From JAUNBN01 sp036645935 (lineage in GTDB: Bacteria; Bacillota; Clostridia; Oscillospirales; Ruminococcaceae): 64,000 nt of DNA. The notes beneath the pieces are model-generated. The model made no database searches. It was not told the origin of the DNA and worked only from the letters and a program-made list of their open reading frames with translations. The translations under genes and the position numbers were made by a program. This document shows, piece after piece, positions 9,220 through 18,578 of this stretch. Numbering within the stretch: the first letter of the stretch is position 1; every line of letters starts with the position of its first letter. The stretch is taken from NCBI GenBank assembly GCA_036645935.1, contig JAVXNE010000007.1:51266-115265 (forward strand), written 5' to 3'.

Positions 9220-10413
9220 TCAGCCTATCGCGCGCAGCAAACTGTCCGCGACATAATCGACCTGTTCATCGGTCAACAGCGTGTGCAGCGGAAGTGTTAT
9301 CTCGCGTGAATACATGTCGTACGCGTTGGGAAAATCCGCTATATCAAACCCGAGTTTGCGGTATGCGGTCATCATCGGCAACGGCTTGTAATGCACGTTG
9401 GCAGCAATTCCGTCGAGCGCCATGCGCTCGACGACAGCGCTGCGCTTCTCGACGTCGAGCCCGTCAATTTCCGTCAGATAAAGGTGATGAGAACTGATGT
9501 AGTCGCTCCCCGTATGAGCGAGCGGGTGAACTCTTGTTCCCTCAAAGCGGGCATTATAGTGCGCTACGAGCTCCATCCTGCGATTCAGCATTGCGGGATA
9601 TCGCTCGAGTTGCCCGATACCCATGGCGGCCGAAATATCAGTCATATTCGCCTTGTATGCGGGAGAGAGAATGTCATACTCCCATGAGCCTATCTGTGTT
9701 TTGGCAAGCGCATCCTTGCTCTGCCCGTGAAGCGAGCCCAGCATGAAGCGGCGATATATCTCATCAGCACCGACTCCGCCGACATCTCCAAACGCTGCTG
9801 CACCTCCCTCCGCTGTCGTGAGATTCTTGACGGCATGGAATGAATAGCAACAGATGTCGCAACAGCGCGCCGCGCTCTCTCCTTTATACTGCGCTCCGAG
9901 AGAGTGGGCGGCATCGCCGACAATCGCCGCACGTCCGAGTCCCTGTTGGGGTTCGGACGACGCACGGAAAATTCCGGAGCGTGACTCGACAACGGCGCGA
10001 ATCGCGTCATAGTCTGCCGGAACTCCCGCAATATCGACGGGTATTATCGCCTTGGTGCGCGGGGTAATTGCCGCTTCGAGCGCCTCGGGATTGATAAGAT
10101 AACTTCCCGGCGCGACGTCGACAAGCACAATGCTCGCACCCACGTGGGCGATGACACTCGCAGAAGCGGTGTATGTGTAGGCGCTCGTTATTACCTCGTC
10201 GCCGTCGCCAATTCCCAGAATTCGCAGCGAGAGTTCCATTGCAGCTGTGGCTGAGTTGAGGCACGCAACCCGCTTTGTTCCGATATACTCCGCGAGCATA
10301 TTCTCAAACTGCTTGGTTTTGGGACCTGTGGTTATCCACCCCGAGCGCATCGCCTCTGAGACCAGCTCAATTTCTCTTTCTGATATATCAGGCGGTGAAA
10401 ACGATATTTTCAT
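9220..10413 (-). CDS. DegT/DnrJ/EryC1/StrS-family sugar aminotransferase
   Basis: A PLP-dependent nucleotide-sugar aminotransferase of 397 residues. It opens with FSPPDISEREI and has GWITTGPKTKQFE, the strand ACLNSATAAMEL, the cofactor Asp region in IVGDAAHSLGAQYKG and the Schiff-base lysine at position 196 in SFHAVKNLTTAEGG. It likely aminates the 4-keto sugar made by the adjacent PglF/WbpM-type dehydratase, giving a 4-amino-4,6-dideoxy sugar, as in the PglF-PglE pair. AGAGGT precedes the ATG. The substrate is inferred from the gene order. Confidence 0.93.
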   Translation of the reverse strand: MKISFSPPDISEREIELVSEAMRSGWITTGPKTKQFENMLAEYIGTKRVACLNSATAAMELSLRILGIGDGDEVITSAYTYTASASVIAHVGASIVLVDVAPGSYLINPEALEAAITPRTKAIIPVDIAGVPADYDAIRAVVESRSGIFRASSEPQQGLGRAAIVGDAAHSLGAQYKGESAARCCDICCYSFHAVKNLTTAEGGAAAFGDVGGVGADEIYRRFMLGSLHGQSKDALAKTQIGSWEYDILSPAYKANMTDISAAMGIGQLERYPAMLNRRMELVAHYNARFEGTRVHPLAHTGSDYISSHHLYLTEIDGLDVEKRSAVVERMALDGIAANVHYKPLPMMTAYRKLGFDIADFPNAYDMYSREITLPLHTLLTDEQVDYVADSLLRAIG

Positions 10414-10476
10414 CTGATTACCTCTGCCGCTCTGCGCGGCCTGTAAACGTGTTTACTGTAAACTGTTAAAAAAGAC

Positions 10477-12342
10477 TCACTCAAACGCGTTCTTTTCATG
10501 GCTGAATGTCGGGACCATATCTATTATCATATCGACCACTTCAACGCATTTGTTGGCATATGCGAGCTTCTTGAGCTCCGACAAACGATCGAAAAACTCA
10601 TCCTTATCGACGTCGCCCGGCCTGCCGATAAAAATCTTCTGCTGCTCTGTGTCGGTCACACCCTCCTCCGAGAGCATCAGTTCCTCATAGAGCTTTTCCC
10701 CGGGGCGCAGTCCCGTGAAGACGATCGGAATGTCTCTGTATGGGAGAAATCCCGCAAGCCGAATGAGATTCTCGGCAAGATCGAGTATCTTCACCTGCCG
10801 CCCCATATCGAGCACAAATACCTCGCCCCCGCGAGCTATCTCCGACGCGCTGATAACGAGGCTCACCGCCTCGGAAATTGTCATGAAATATCGCACAACA
10901 TCAGGATTTGTGACGGTCACGGGGCCACCCTTCGCAATCTGCTCTTTAAAGAGGGGCACGACCGATCCATTGGAGCCGAGCACGTTGCCAAACCGCACCG
11001 CGACAAACCGTGTCTTGCTCGTTTTGCTCATCGCCTGAACGATCATCTCACACAGCCGCTTCGTTGCGCCCATGATGCTCGTGGGATTAACAGCTTTGTC
11101 CGTCGAGATGAGCACAAATGTTTCAACTCCGAATTTATCGGCACTGCGGGCGACGTTCCACGTGCCGCAGACGTTGTTCTTGACCGCTTCCTCGGGCGAA
11201 AGCTCCATCAGCGGGACGTGCTTGTGCGCCGCCGCATGGAATATCATCTCCGGGCGGGTCTCGCAGATAAGCGAGTCCATCTTCTTGCTGTCACGGACCG
11301 AGCATACGCGAACCTCCAGCTCAAACGCTTCACCATACTCCATCCGAAGCTTTTGTTCCAGCTCATAGGCGCTGTTCTCATATATATCGACGATTATCAG
11401 TCTTTTGGGAGCACTTGCCGCAATCTGACAGCAAAGCTCACTGCCAATCGAACCGCCGCCGCCGGTCACCATGATTGTTTTGCCTTTAATGCCGGGATTA
11501 GACGGTGTGGAAAGGTCAATGACGTCACGCCCGAGCAGATCCTCAACCTTAACCTCGCGAACTCTCGCGAGCAAATCCTTGCCATCGCTTATCAGCTTCG
11601 CTATATCGGGCAGCATCCGCATATTGCACGCTGTTTTGGAGCAGATATCGAGCACTCGGCGTTTTTCTTCGTCGCTTGCTGCGGGAATCGAGATTAGTAT
11701 CATGTCGATGTCGCATTGGGAGACAAGTGCCGGTATCTCATCGCTTGTGCCCATGATCTTGATTCCCATTATCGTGCGCCCGACCTTGGCCGGGTTGTCG
11801 TCGACGACGCAGACGATATTGTAGTCCGATTCGGAATCTCGGAAAATCTCGTGGAGCAGCATTGATGTCGCATCACCCGCGCCGACAACAAGCACCCGTT
11901 TCCGCTGCTTGCCGGTGTTCGTTATCTGAGTGTTGCGAACCATCCTGTAGGTGAGGCGCATGTAGAGCGTCAGCGAAGCCGCAAAGAGCGCCGACATCAA
12001 ATATACAGACATGGGTATTCTGCGCTCGCGGTATATTATCAGCGAAATTATGAGGAACGCAGCAATCGCCGTCACAGACGCGAGCGCACAGCGAAAAAAC
12101 TCATATATTTCGGCGTATTTCCACAGACTGTCGTACATTCCCATGAGCACATATACAACGACGAAACACAGCACAAAAAGCACGCAGCTTGAAAAGAGCA
12201 GGCTGCGATACTCGTCGAGCGACGCGCGGCCCGAGATGAGCACCCACGTCACGAGGTATGCGACTGTGATAAAGAAAATATCGAGCGCGAGCAGCAGCTT
12301 CCTGCGGTTGCGCTGTATGAATGCCTGTGTGCTTTCTTTCAT
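10477..12342 (-). CDS. Membrane nucleotide-sugar 4,6-dehydratase (PglF/WbpM/CapD family)
   Basis: A 621-residue protein with four N-terminal membrane helices (about residues 12-135) followed by a CoA-binding-like Rossmann segment (VLVVGAGDATSMLL, about 150). The catalytic SDR domain contains MVTGGGGSIGSELC (about 283). The active-site stretch STDKAVNPTSIMGATK has the altered Met-Lys arrangement of UDP-GlcNAc 4,6-dehydratases. It probably makes the 4-keto sugar used by the adjacent aminotransferase. The gene lies directly downstream of a good promoter (12399-12427) and appears to open the locus reading towards the left edge. Confidence 0.93.
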   Translation of the reverse strand: MKESTQAFIQRNRRKLLLALDIFFITVAYLVTWVLISGRASLDEYRSLLFSSCVLFVLCFVVVYVLMGMYDSLWKYAEIYEFFRCALASVTAIAAFLIISLIIYRERRIPMSVYLMSALFAASLTLYMRLTYRMVRNTQITNTGKQRKRVLVVGAGDATSMLLHEIFRDSESDYNIVCVVDDNPAKVGRTIMGIKIMGTSDEIPALVSQCDIDMILISIPAASDEEKRRVLDICSKTACNMRMLPDIAKLISDGKDLLARVREVKVEDLLGRDVIDLSTPSNPGIKGKTIMVTGGGGSIGSELCCQIAASAPKRLIIVDIYENSAYELEQKLRMEYGEAFELEVRVCSVRDSKKMDSLICETRPEMIFHAAAHKHVPLMELSPEEAVKNNVCGTWNVARSADKFGVETFVLISTDKAVNPTSIMGATKRLCEMIVQAMSKTSKTRFVAVRFGNVLGSNGSVVPLFKEQIAKGGPVTVTNPDVVRYFMTISEAVSLVISASEIARGGEVFVLDMGRQVKILDLAENLIRLAGFLPYRDIPIVFTGLRPGEKLYEELMLSEEGVTDTEQQKIFIGRPGDVDKDEFFDRLSELKKLAYANKCVEVVDMIIDMVPTFSHEKNAFE

Positions 12343-12398
12343 GAGTTTTGCGCCCTTTCCGGCGGCTCTTTAGCGAGAAGCTTGACACTATCTGTGAT

Positions 12399-12427
12399 AT
12401 TATACATTCTTAACCGGCAAAAATCAA
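12399..12427 (-). promoter_or_regulatory. Sigma-A type promoter of the polysaccharide operon
   Basis: On the minus strand, TTGATT (12422-12427) and TATAAT (12399-12404) are separated by 17 bases. Transcription would start near 12392, about 50 bases before the ATG of the dehydratase gene at 12342. The run of closely spaced minus-strand genes down to 1976 is consistent with one long transcript. Confidence 0.75.
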
Positions 12428-12633
12428 ACCTCACCGCGCGGTTTCGGACTATCGCCTCAGTTAAATTCCGAGCTTCGCACATTGAGTCCCTGTAGGCTTG
12501 CCCATATCACCTTAAACGGGATGCGTTGGGTTTTAAGGCTTCGCATTTACAATGCTGTGCCAATTTCACATATCGCAGATTTTGCCTATTTTCACTGAAA
12601 ATTAAATTCGACAGATAACGCCCCCGCGCTCAC
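12428..12633. other. Non-coding spacer upstream of the polysaccharide promoter
   Basis: About 200 bases between the operon promoter and the terminator hairpin. No convincing ORF, tRNA or riboswitch was seen on either strand. It may hold upstream regulatory sites. Confidence 0.4.
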
Positions 12634-12674
12634 AAAAAAAGAAACCCGCGTCACCGTCCCAATCAGCGGGTTTC
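12634..12674 (-). terminator. Intrinsic terminator downstream of the 605-residue glycosyltransferase gene
   Basis: GAAACCCGC (12641-12649) pairs with GCGGGTTTC (12666-12674) around a 16-base loop. Read on the minus strand the stem is followed by seven T residues. It lies 420 bases past the glycosyltransferase stop and insulates it from the operon downstream. Confidence 0.85.
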
Positions 12675-13094
12675 TCGGGTTCCAAATTTGGTTTACATAT
12701 CTGATATGTGCATATCATTCAGGTTCTCACCGCACCGTGAGCTTGTTTTTACGCGCATTTCCGCTGTCTGAAGCCAAACGACAATCCTTTGGGCAAAATA
12801 GACAATCCGCAGCAGTTGCGGCAGGACACGACACATCATTGACATTTTGCAGCCGAGTGAAAATCATCATCGGAGTTTGCGATCCAAATTATCTGCCGTT
12901 TTTTCTTTTTGTGTCAGAAAAGGAAAAAAATTGTGCGTTGCGCCGGCCAACTCAATCTTCCGGGCAGCTGTGGATTTTGACATTGGCAGGTTTTTCATAC
13001 TGCATGGCAATGCTCACAGTTCACAAGTCCTGCCTGCGGCTTCATCCGCGCAATCTTTCATCAAAAGTTTCGGGAATTTGCACGCCTCTCACTC
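12675..13094. other. 420-base 3' region without a recognisable gene
   Basis: It lies between the stop of the 605-residue glycosyltransferase and its terminator, so it is probably transcribed as a long 3' untranslated region. Plus-strand ORFs here have no homology I recognise and no good ribosome binding site. A small RNA is possible, but no known family is visible. Confidence 0.4.
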
Positions 13095-14912
13095 TCAAGC
13101 GTCGTAGCTGATTGAATTTTTTCCGAAATTTTTGTTGTAATATGGATCGCCGTCCTCGGTGTAATACTCCGGCCACTTCTCTCGAAGTATCTCTTTTTCT
13201 CTCTCCATTCTCGCTTTCTTCTCACCTTTCTTGTCGTAGCCTCGCGAGCGGCTCTCGTGGTGATAGCACTCCGCTTCGGGGTTGAAAATGACGAGATATC
13301 CCTTTTCACGTATTTTGAGGCAGAGGTCTACGTCGTTGAACGCGACCGCCAGCTCCTCGTCAAAACCTCCGACCTCGTCGAACACATCAGCCCGCACCAT
13401 AAGGCAGGCAGCGGTGCACGCGCTCATGTTGCTCGCGACGGCAAGGCGGCTCATATAACCCTCATGCTCGCGCGGATAGAGCGGGCAAAGGTTTGCCGCA
13501 CAGCCACAAATTCCCATCGCGATGCCGCCGTGCTGCACCGTTCCGTTTGCGTAAAGCAACTTTATTCCGCATGCGCCCACATCGTCTCGCTGGCAGAACA
13601 TCACCATCTCCTCAAGCCACTGAGGTGTTATCACCTCAACGTCGTTGTTGAGAAAGAGCAGCTGTGACCCTGCTGCGTATTTTCTGGCGAAATTATTCAC
13701 GGAGGAAAAATTGAACCCGCTTTGCCAGCACACAACACGCGCGCGCTCCGAACGTTCCAGCTCGTCGTAATACTCGAATGTTTCGGGCTCTTTGCTGTTG
13801 TTTTCGCAGATGATGATCTCGTAATTGTCATATGTGCTCAATTTGAAAATAGAATCGATACATTTTTTCAGATCCGCACGATGATCACAGCTCGGAATAA
13901 TGATTGAGACGAGCGGGCTGTTCGTTATTTCATATTTCACCCTCATCATGGGAACGGCTCGCGAATAAACAACTTCTCCCTTTAGCCCCATTCGTTCGAG
14001 ATGCGCCTGAACCGCGTGCTTTGCCGCGTCATATGCATATGGCTTTGCCGAGATGTCGTCGGCAACTGATCCCGCGTGAATTCGCCAATAATACAGCGGT
14101 TTTGCAATGTGTTTTATTCTTTTGGCACGCTCGGTCACGCGAAGTGTGAAATCATAGTCCTGCGAACCGTCAAAGTTTTTGTCATAGAGACCCACCTCGT
14201 TAAGAATTGAGCGCCGTATGACCGAAAGATGGCAGATGTAGTTGCACGCGCGCAGATAGTCAGGTGAATAGCACGGTTTAAAATGCATTGATCTGCTGTC
14301 AGAGGGGCGATTCATAAACGTCGCCTCGTCGGTGTAAAGAAAATCGTAATCGCCCTCGTTGATCGCCTGCACCACATCGAACAGCGCGCTCTGTGCAAGC
14401 AGATCATCGTGGTCGAGCAGCCCGATATAGTCCCCCGTTGCAAGCGTGATTGCAGAGTTGGTGTTTCCCGCTATTCCGTTGTTTTGCTCAAGCTTTTTAT
14501 AGATTATCCGCTCGTCCCGCTCGGCGTATTCCGCAACTGTCGTTCCGACATACCTGTGTGCGTCGTCGCTGCCGTCTGCAAGACAAAGCTGCCAGTTTTG
14601 ATAGGATTGAACCTCTATCGAATCGAGCATTTCGCGCAAGAATCGCCCGTCCGTATTGAAAAGCGGCACAATAAGGCTGATTTTTGGCATAAACTCGAAA
14701 ACGGTCTGCTCCTGCTGCGCACGTTTTTCAGCTGTGAGATAAAAATCTTTTTTCAGCTGTTTCAGCTTGAAATAGCGCCGCGTCACATACTTTGCGGCGA
14801 ACACCGTCTGGTTAATTCCCTCGTTTTTCAGCATGCGCGCCGTCTTGTACACTAACTTGACCGCCTGATTTTTGTTCGCCCATTCTGGCACTGCAACCGA
14901 ACCCTTACTCAT
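13095..14912 (-). CDS. Double-domain family 2 glycosyltransferase
   Basis: A 605-residue protein with two GT-A domains. Domain 1 starts about residue 76 (MPKISLIVPLFNTDGRF) with DGSDDAH and LLDHDDLL metal-binding residues (about 165-172). Domain 2 starts near residue 333 (PLVSIIIPSCDHRADL) with LFLNNDVEVI (about 418-427) and a late ED-like VAFNDVDLCLKI. This architecture is common in rhamnan and O-antigen assembly enzymes that add two linkages. GAGGGTG precedes the ATG. The gene is separately transcribed from the main cluster, with its own terminator at 12634-12674. Confidence 0.92.
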   Translation of the reverse strand: MSKGSVAVPEWANKNQAVKLVYKTARMLKNEGINQTVFAAKYVTRRYFKLKQLKKDFYLTAEKRAQQEQTVFEFMPKISLIVPLFNTDGRFLREMLDSIEVQSYQNWQLCLADGSDDAHRYVGTTVAEYAERDERIIYKKLEQNNGIAGNTNSAITLATGDYIGLLDHDDLLAQSALFDVVQAINEGDYDFLYTDEATFMNRPSDSRSMHFKPCYSPDYLRACNYICHLSVIRRSILNEVGLYDKNFDGSQDYDFTLRVTERAKRIKHIAKPLYYWRIHAGSVADDISAKPYAYDAAKHAVQAHLERMGLKGEVVYSRAVPMMRVKYEITNSPLVSIIIPSCDHRADLKKCIDSIFKLSTYDNYEIIICENNSKEPETFEYYDELERSERARVVCWQSGFNFSSVNNFARKYAAGSQLLFLNNDVEVITPQWLEEMVMFCQRDDVGACGIKLLYANGTVQHGGIAMGICGCAANLCPLYPREHEGYMSRLAVASNMSACTAACLMVRADVFDEVGGFDEELAVAFNDVDLCLKIREKGYLVIFNPEAECYHHESRSRGYDKKGEKKARMEREKEILREKWPEYYTEDGDPYYNKNFGKNSISYDA

Positions 14913-15062
14913 ATTTTCACCCTCGCTGCTTATTCAGTTTTATGGTACCACAAAAGGGGCTATATCTTCAAATTCACGGCGCACACCCAACCGATTACAG
15001 CAAGCACGGCGGAAACACAAAGTCCCCGCCGCGCGACTGTCGTCTATTGACTTCAAAAAGAT

Positions 15063-15851
15063 TTACGCGAGCGTCGATCCGCGAATCTCGAAATTGATGC
15101 GCAGTGTCGATGTGTCAACCCACGCGCCGCGAGTGTCCACCGTGAATTTTACACCATTCACAGTCTTGTCGTACACACCTTTCTCGATCTCTGAAAATCC
15201 ATGTGCAAGCAGTGTGTCAACATACTTTTTTAAACCGGCCTGTGTCTCGTTGGCGCTTGTGAGCGCCATGAGCTTGCCTCCAGCCGTGCTCGAGGGCGAA
15301 GTCGTGAAGGCTCCTTCTCCGTTAAAGGGCGGAAACTCCTCATAAGCGGCAGGCCATGTCGGTCCGACGATGCGCTTTACACCGACCGCAACACGGTAAT
15401 CGGCGCCCTCTGTTCCCGTCTGCTGGAATTTCTGCCAGGAAACAGTCCACATTCCGTTAGACGACGGGTTTGAGGCAAATCCTGCCGATTTTATGTCGCT
15501 CTCCCACGTTGCAAGCTGTGCTTTCGAGACGAGATACTGTGCATTAAAGCTGTCCCCGTTCTCCCACTGCTCAGAAATGCGTGTTTTGAAACTCGTTATA
15601 GCCGGCACCCCGCTCGGCCATTCGGCTGCGGGAACCACCGTCTCGATAACTGGCGTCTCCGGCTTGAGCTCGGGCTTCCCTGTGGGCGGCTGGTCCGGCT
15701 TCACCTCAGGTTTCGGCTCCGGTTTCGGCTTGGCTGCAGTCACTGCCGAACTCTGTTCAATTGCCGACTGATAACTCGCATCCACGCCGGCACAGGCTGC
15801 AAAGCACAGGCAGAGCGAGATTGATACGGCCGCTGCAAGTATTTTTTTCAT
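15063..15851 (-). CDS. Predicted lipoprotein with Pro/Lys-rich linker
   Basis: A 262-residue protein of unknown function. It has a basic N-terminus, a hydrophobic core and a lipobox-like LCFAAC with Cys at about residue 20, although Phe at -3 is atypical. Then comes a low-complexity linker with repeated K-P-E units (about residues 42-68) that probably spans the cell wall. The remaining 180 residues form one globular domain with two halves, each ending in an aromatic-rich segment. A GGAGG box precedes the ATG. I do not recognise the domain. It sits between a glycosyltransferase and the divergent threonine operon. Confidence 0.8.
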   Translation of the reverse strand: MKKILAAAVSISLCLCFAACAGVDASYQSAIEQSSAVTAAKPKPEPKPEVKPDQPPTGKPELKPETPVIETVVPAAEWPSGVPAITSFKTRISEQWENGDSFNAQYLVSKAQLATWESDIKSAGFASNPSSNGMWTVSWQKFQQTGTEGADYRVAVGVKRIVGPTWPAAYEEFPPFNGEGAFTTSPSSTAGGKLMALTSANETQAGLKKYVDTLLAHGFSEIEKGVYDKTVNGVKFTVDTRGAWVDTSTLRINFEIRGSTLA

Positions 15852-16281
15852 TCGTAATCCTCCGTCGTTCGCAAATCCACATTATTAATGATTCGTCTCG
15901 CAATGAACTGTTTTATCGCTGCACCCAAAACTCAAAACGAGAGAGTTGCCGCAACTGTCGTTTTTCAGACTGTGGCGTCGTCCGCAGACAAAATGTTGAG
16001 CCGCTCTCTACACGTGCAATTATTATATCATAATCACGCCCCGTGGAGATGATTTACACTCGACAATCCCGGTGACAATCGCAATTTGCAGCCGTGTTTA
16101 CGCGGTTATTATACCATCAACCCTCAATCTGTTCAAGCCCGCAGCTATGGGACCATAGGCGCTCACCGCAAACGAAATCGCTTTGCCCCGCAAAAACAGA
16201 TGTCCGGGATTTGAGAGCACTCACACATCCCGTATCGCGACGCAGAGAGCCCGAGCTTCACCATATTTAAGGTTGGGGGAC
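15852..16281. other. Divergent intergenic region between lipoprotein gene and hom
   Basis: About 430 bases. The right end holds the hom promoter, described separately. A TATAAT-like box on the minus strand near 16023-16030 has no good -35 partner. No T-box signature, tRNA or ORF with a ribosome site was found. Confidence 0.4.
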
Positions 16282-16310
16282 TTGCGAATTTTAGTCGTCC
16301 CCGTTACAAT
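16282..16310 (+). promoter_or_regulatory. Promoter of the hom-thrB-thrC operon with embedded inverted repeat
   Basis: TTGCGA (16282-16287) and TACAAT (16305-16310) are 17 bases apart. An inverted repeat, GGGGAC at 16276-16281 and GTCCCC at 16297-16302, brackets the -35 box, so a repressor or activator could act here. The predicted start is near 16317, about 60 bases before the hom ATG. Confidence 0.65.
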
Positions 16311-16378
16311 AGTTAATGTTTATATTTTTTAGGGAAAGCGGAGGGTGCGGCGGCAACGCGCGCTCCGGCGGTGTGCTG

Positions 16379-17665
16379 ATGACAAACATTGCTGTACTGG
16401 GTTGCGGAACTGTTGCGGGCGGAGTTTTCGCGCTGCTCGAAGACAACAAACCGCTCGTCTCAAGACGGGCCGGTGAGGACATTTATATTAAAAAGGTGCT
16501 CGCGCGAACGGTCTCAAAGCCGCGTTCGCTCGGATTTTGCGCAGAGCGCATATGCACTGACATTGACGATATTCTGCACGACAATGAAATCGACATCGTG
16601 GTCGAGCTCATCGGTGGTGTCGACACCGCTTTTGACTATGTGAGCGCCGCTTTGCGGTCAAAAAAACACGTTGTTACCGCAAACAAGGATCTCATCGAGC
16701 GCCGATTTGACGAGTTGCACGCTCTCGCACTCGACAACGGCGTGGAACTGCGATATGAAGCCGCTGTGGCAGGCGCGATTCCAATCGTCACCCCGCTGTT
16801 GGGAACTCTCTGCGCCAACCGCTTTTCTTCAATAATCGGGATACTGAACGGCACTACAAACTATATTTTAACCCGCATGACACAGGAGGGGTGCTCGTAC
16901 AGCACAGCTCTTGAAGCAGCGCAACAGCTCGGGTTCGCCGAGCGCAACCCTGACGCCGACGTGCTCGGTGCGGACGCCGCGCGCAAGATTGCGATTCTCG
17001 CCCGCATTGCCTACGGATCGCACACAACTCTTTCCGATGTCAGCTGCGATGGAATAACCGAACTGGGCGGAGTTGACGTGGCGCTCGCGAGCAGGCTCGG
17101 ATACACCATCAAACTCATCGCCGGAGCTATCGAACAAAGCGGCGGCCTCGTCACCTTTGTCCGCCCTGCATTCGTCCCCCAAAGCCACCCGCTCGCCTCG
17201 GTCAGCGGCTCTTTCAACGCCGTTTTTCTCAACGGTGACAGCTCGGGAGAACTGATGCTCTATGGACGCGGTGCGGGTGCGGCGCCGACCGCAAGCTCTG
17301 TTGTCGGCGACATAATAGGGATTGTGAGGGATATCAGAGCGGGTATGGCAGCGGTCACGCAACTTGAGAGCAGCTCCGCGATAGAGTCGCTGCCTGTAAG
17401 TGAACTGGTCAGCGTGTTTTGCGTGAGAATGCTCGTCGACGACCGGCCGCGCGTCCTCGCGGGTGTCGCGCTCGCCTTTGCCGACAGCGGCGTGAGCCTC
17501 GCGTCTCTCGTGCAGCAGCCGCTCGGAGACGGGACAGCCGAGCTCGTGCTCGTGACACACCCTCACCGCGAAGCTGACGTAAATAAATCTATCGACGAGC
17601 TGCTGTTGCGGGATTACGTCCGCTCGGTACGCAAATTTCTCTGTCTTGCAAGGGAGAGCGCATGA
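16379..17665 (+). CDS. hom: Homoserine dehydrogenase
   Basis: NAD(P)H-dependent reduction of aspartate semialdehyde to homoserine, the branch point to threonine and methionine. The protein has 428 residues from the chosen ATG. The nucleotide-binding motif is IAVLGCGTVAGGVF, followed by VVELIGGVD, the Lys of TANKDL, and the family signature GILNGTTNYILTRM. A C-terminal ACT domain of about 75 residues suggests threonine feedback. An ATG 63 bases upstream gives a Gly-rich extension unlike the family, and a GTG at 16373 is a second alternative. The stop overlaps thrB as ATGA. Confidence 0.95.
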   Translation: MTNIAVLGCGTVAGGVFALLEDNKPLVSRRAGEDIYIKKVLARTVSKPRSLGFCAERICTDIDDILHDNEIDIVVELIGGVDTAFDYVSAALRSKKHVVTANKDLIERRFDELHALALDNGVELRYEAAVAGAIPIVTPLLGTLCANRFSSIIGILNGTTNYILTRMTQEGCSYSTALEAAQQLGFAERNPDADVLGADAARKIAILARIAYGSHTTLSDVSCDGITELGGVDVALASRLGYTIKLIAGAIEQSGGLVTFVRPAFVPQSHPLASVSGSFNAVFLNGDSSGELMLYGRGAGAAPTASSVVGDIIGIVRDIRAGMAAVTQLESSSAIESLPVSELVSVFCVRMLVDDRPRVLAGVALAFADSGVSLASLVQQPLGDGTAELVLVTHPHREADVNKSIDELLLRDYVRSVRKFLCLARESA

Positions 17666-18573
17666 AAACCTTTGAGATAACAGTTCCGGGATCTACTGCC
17701 AACGTCGGCTCGGGCGTTGACTGCTTCGGCATTGCGCTGCCGCTGAGGCTTCACGCTGTAATTTCAGCATCAGACACTCTTGAATTCATATTCGGAAGCG
17801 GTTTTGACAGCGATATCGAGCTTGAGAAAAATCTGTTTTTATCAGCGGCGCTGCGCGTGTGCGCACTCACCGGCCACGCGTTTCCTCCCGTTCGCGTCGT
17901 GATGACCACGGAAATACCGCAAAGCCGCGGACTTGCAAGCAGTGCCTCCGCCATTGTCGCAGGAGCGCTTTGCGCGAATGAACTTCTCGACTCTCCACTA
18001 ACGCGCCACGAGCTGATAAGCGTCGCTGCCGACATTGAAGGTCATCCGGACAACGTCGTTCCCTGCTGCGAGGGGGGATTCACTGTGGCTGCGATGATAG
18101 ACGGCCAGACACTCTATCGCAAGAGCGAGCTCCACTCGCTGCGCTTCGCGCTTGCCGTCCCGCAATATGAACTCTCGACCGCCAAAGCTCGCGCTGTACT
18201 TCCAAAAACGGTGGAGCTGTCCTGCGCGATAGGACAGCTCCAGCGCGCGTGTCTGCTCGTCTCGGCGCTTGAAAATGACGATCGCTCACTGCTGTGTGCC
18301 GCCAGCGAAGATTTGATCTTCACTCCGGCTCGACGCGCTCTCATTCCGGGTTTTGACGAGGTGTGCGCCGCTGCAAAATCCGCGGGCGCATTTTGTTCGA
18401 TGATATCGGGAGCGGGGCCTGCAATAATTGCGCTGTGCGACGAGAGCTGTGCGCACGAAGCGGCAATCGCGATGGGAGGCGCCTTTCAGGCGATTGGTAT
18501 ACAAAGCACTACCCATGCACTCTGCGCCGACAACAATGGCGCACGCATTGAGTTTTACGACACGAAGGAGTGA
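17662..18573 (+). CDS. thrB: Homoserine kinase
   Basis: A GHMP-family kinase of 303 residues that phosphorylates homoserine with ATP. It begins with the GHMP N-terminal motif VPGSTANVGSGVDCFGIAL. The phosphate-binding loop is PQSRGLASSASAIVAGAL (about residues 88-105), followed by the substrate-binding EGHPDNVVP and a late SGAGPAI motif. The start overlaps the hom stop by four bases, and the stop is five bases before the thrC ATG. This indicates a tightly coupled hom-thrB-thrC operon. Confidence 0.96.
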   Translation: MKTFEITVPGSTANVGSGVDCFGIALPLRLHAVISASDTLEFIFGSGFDSDIELEKNLFLSAALRVCALTGHAFPPVRVVMTTEIPQSRGLASSASAIVAGALCANELLDSPLTRHELISVAADIEGHPDNVVPCCEGGFTVAAMIDGQTLYRKSELHSLRFALAVPQYELSTAKARAVLPKTVELSCAIGQLQRACLLVSALENDDRSLLCAASEDLIFTPARRALIPGFDEVCAAAKSAGAFCSMISGAGPAIIALCDESCAHEAAIAMGGAFQAIGIQSTTHALCADNNGARIEFYDTKE

Positions 18574-18578
18574 CAACT

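Noticed and set aside
10498..11697. Plus-strand ORF of 399 codons
   Set aside because: Antisense shadow of the membrane dehydratase gene, His/Arg-rich with no recognisable motif.
12737..13111. Plus-strand ORF of 124 codons downstream of the glycosyltransferase
   Set aside because: No ribosome site, no known domain, and it overlaps the end of the glycosyltransferase; more likely a 3' untranslated region.
15852..16310. T-box or threonine leader before hom
   Set aside because: No T-box core sequence or regulatory Thr-codon leader peptide could be found; only a promoter with an inverted repeat is supported.
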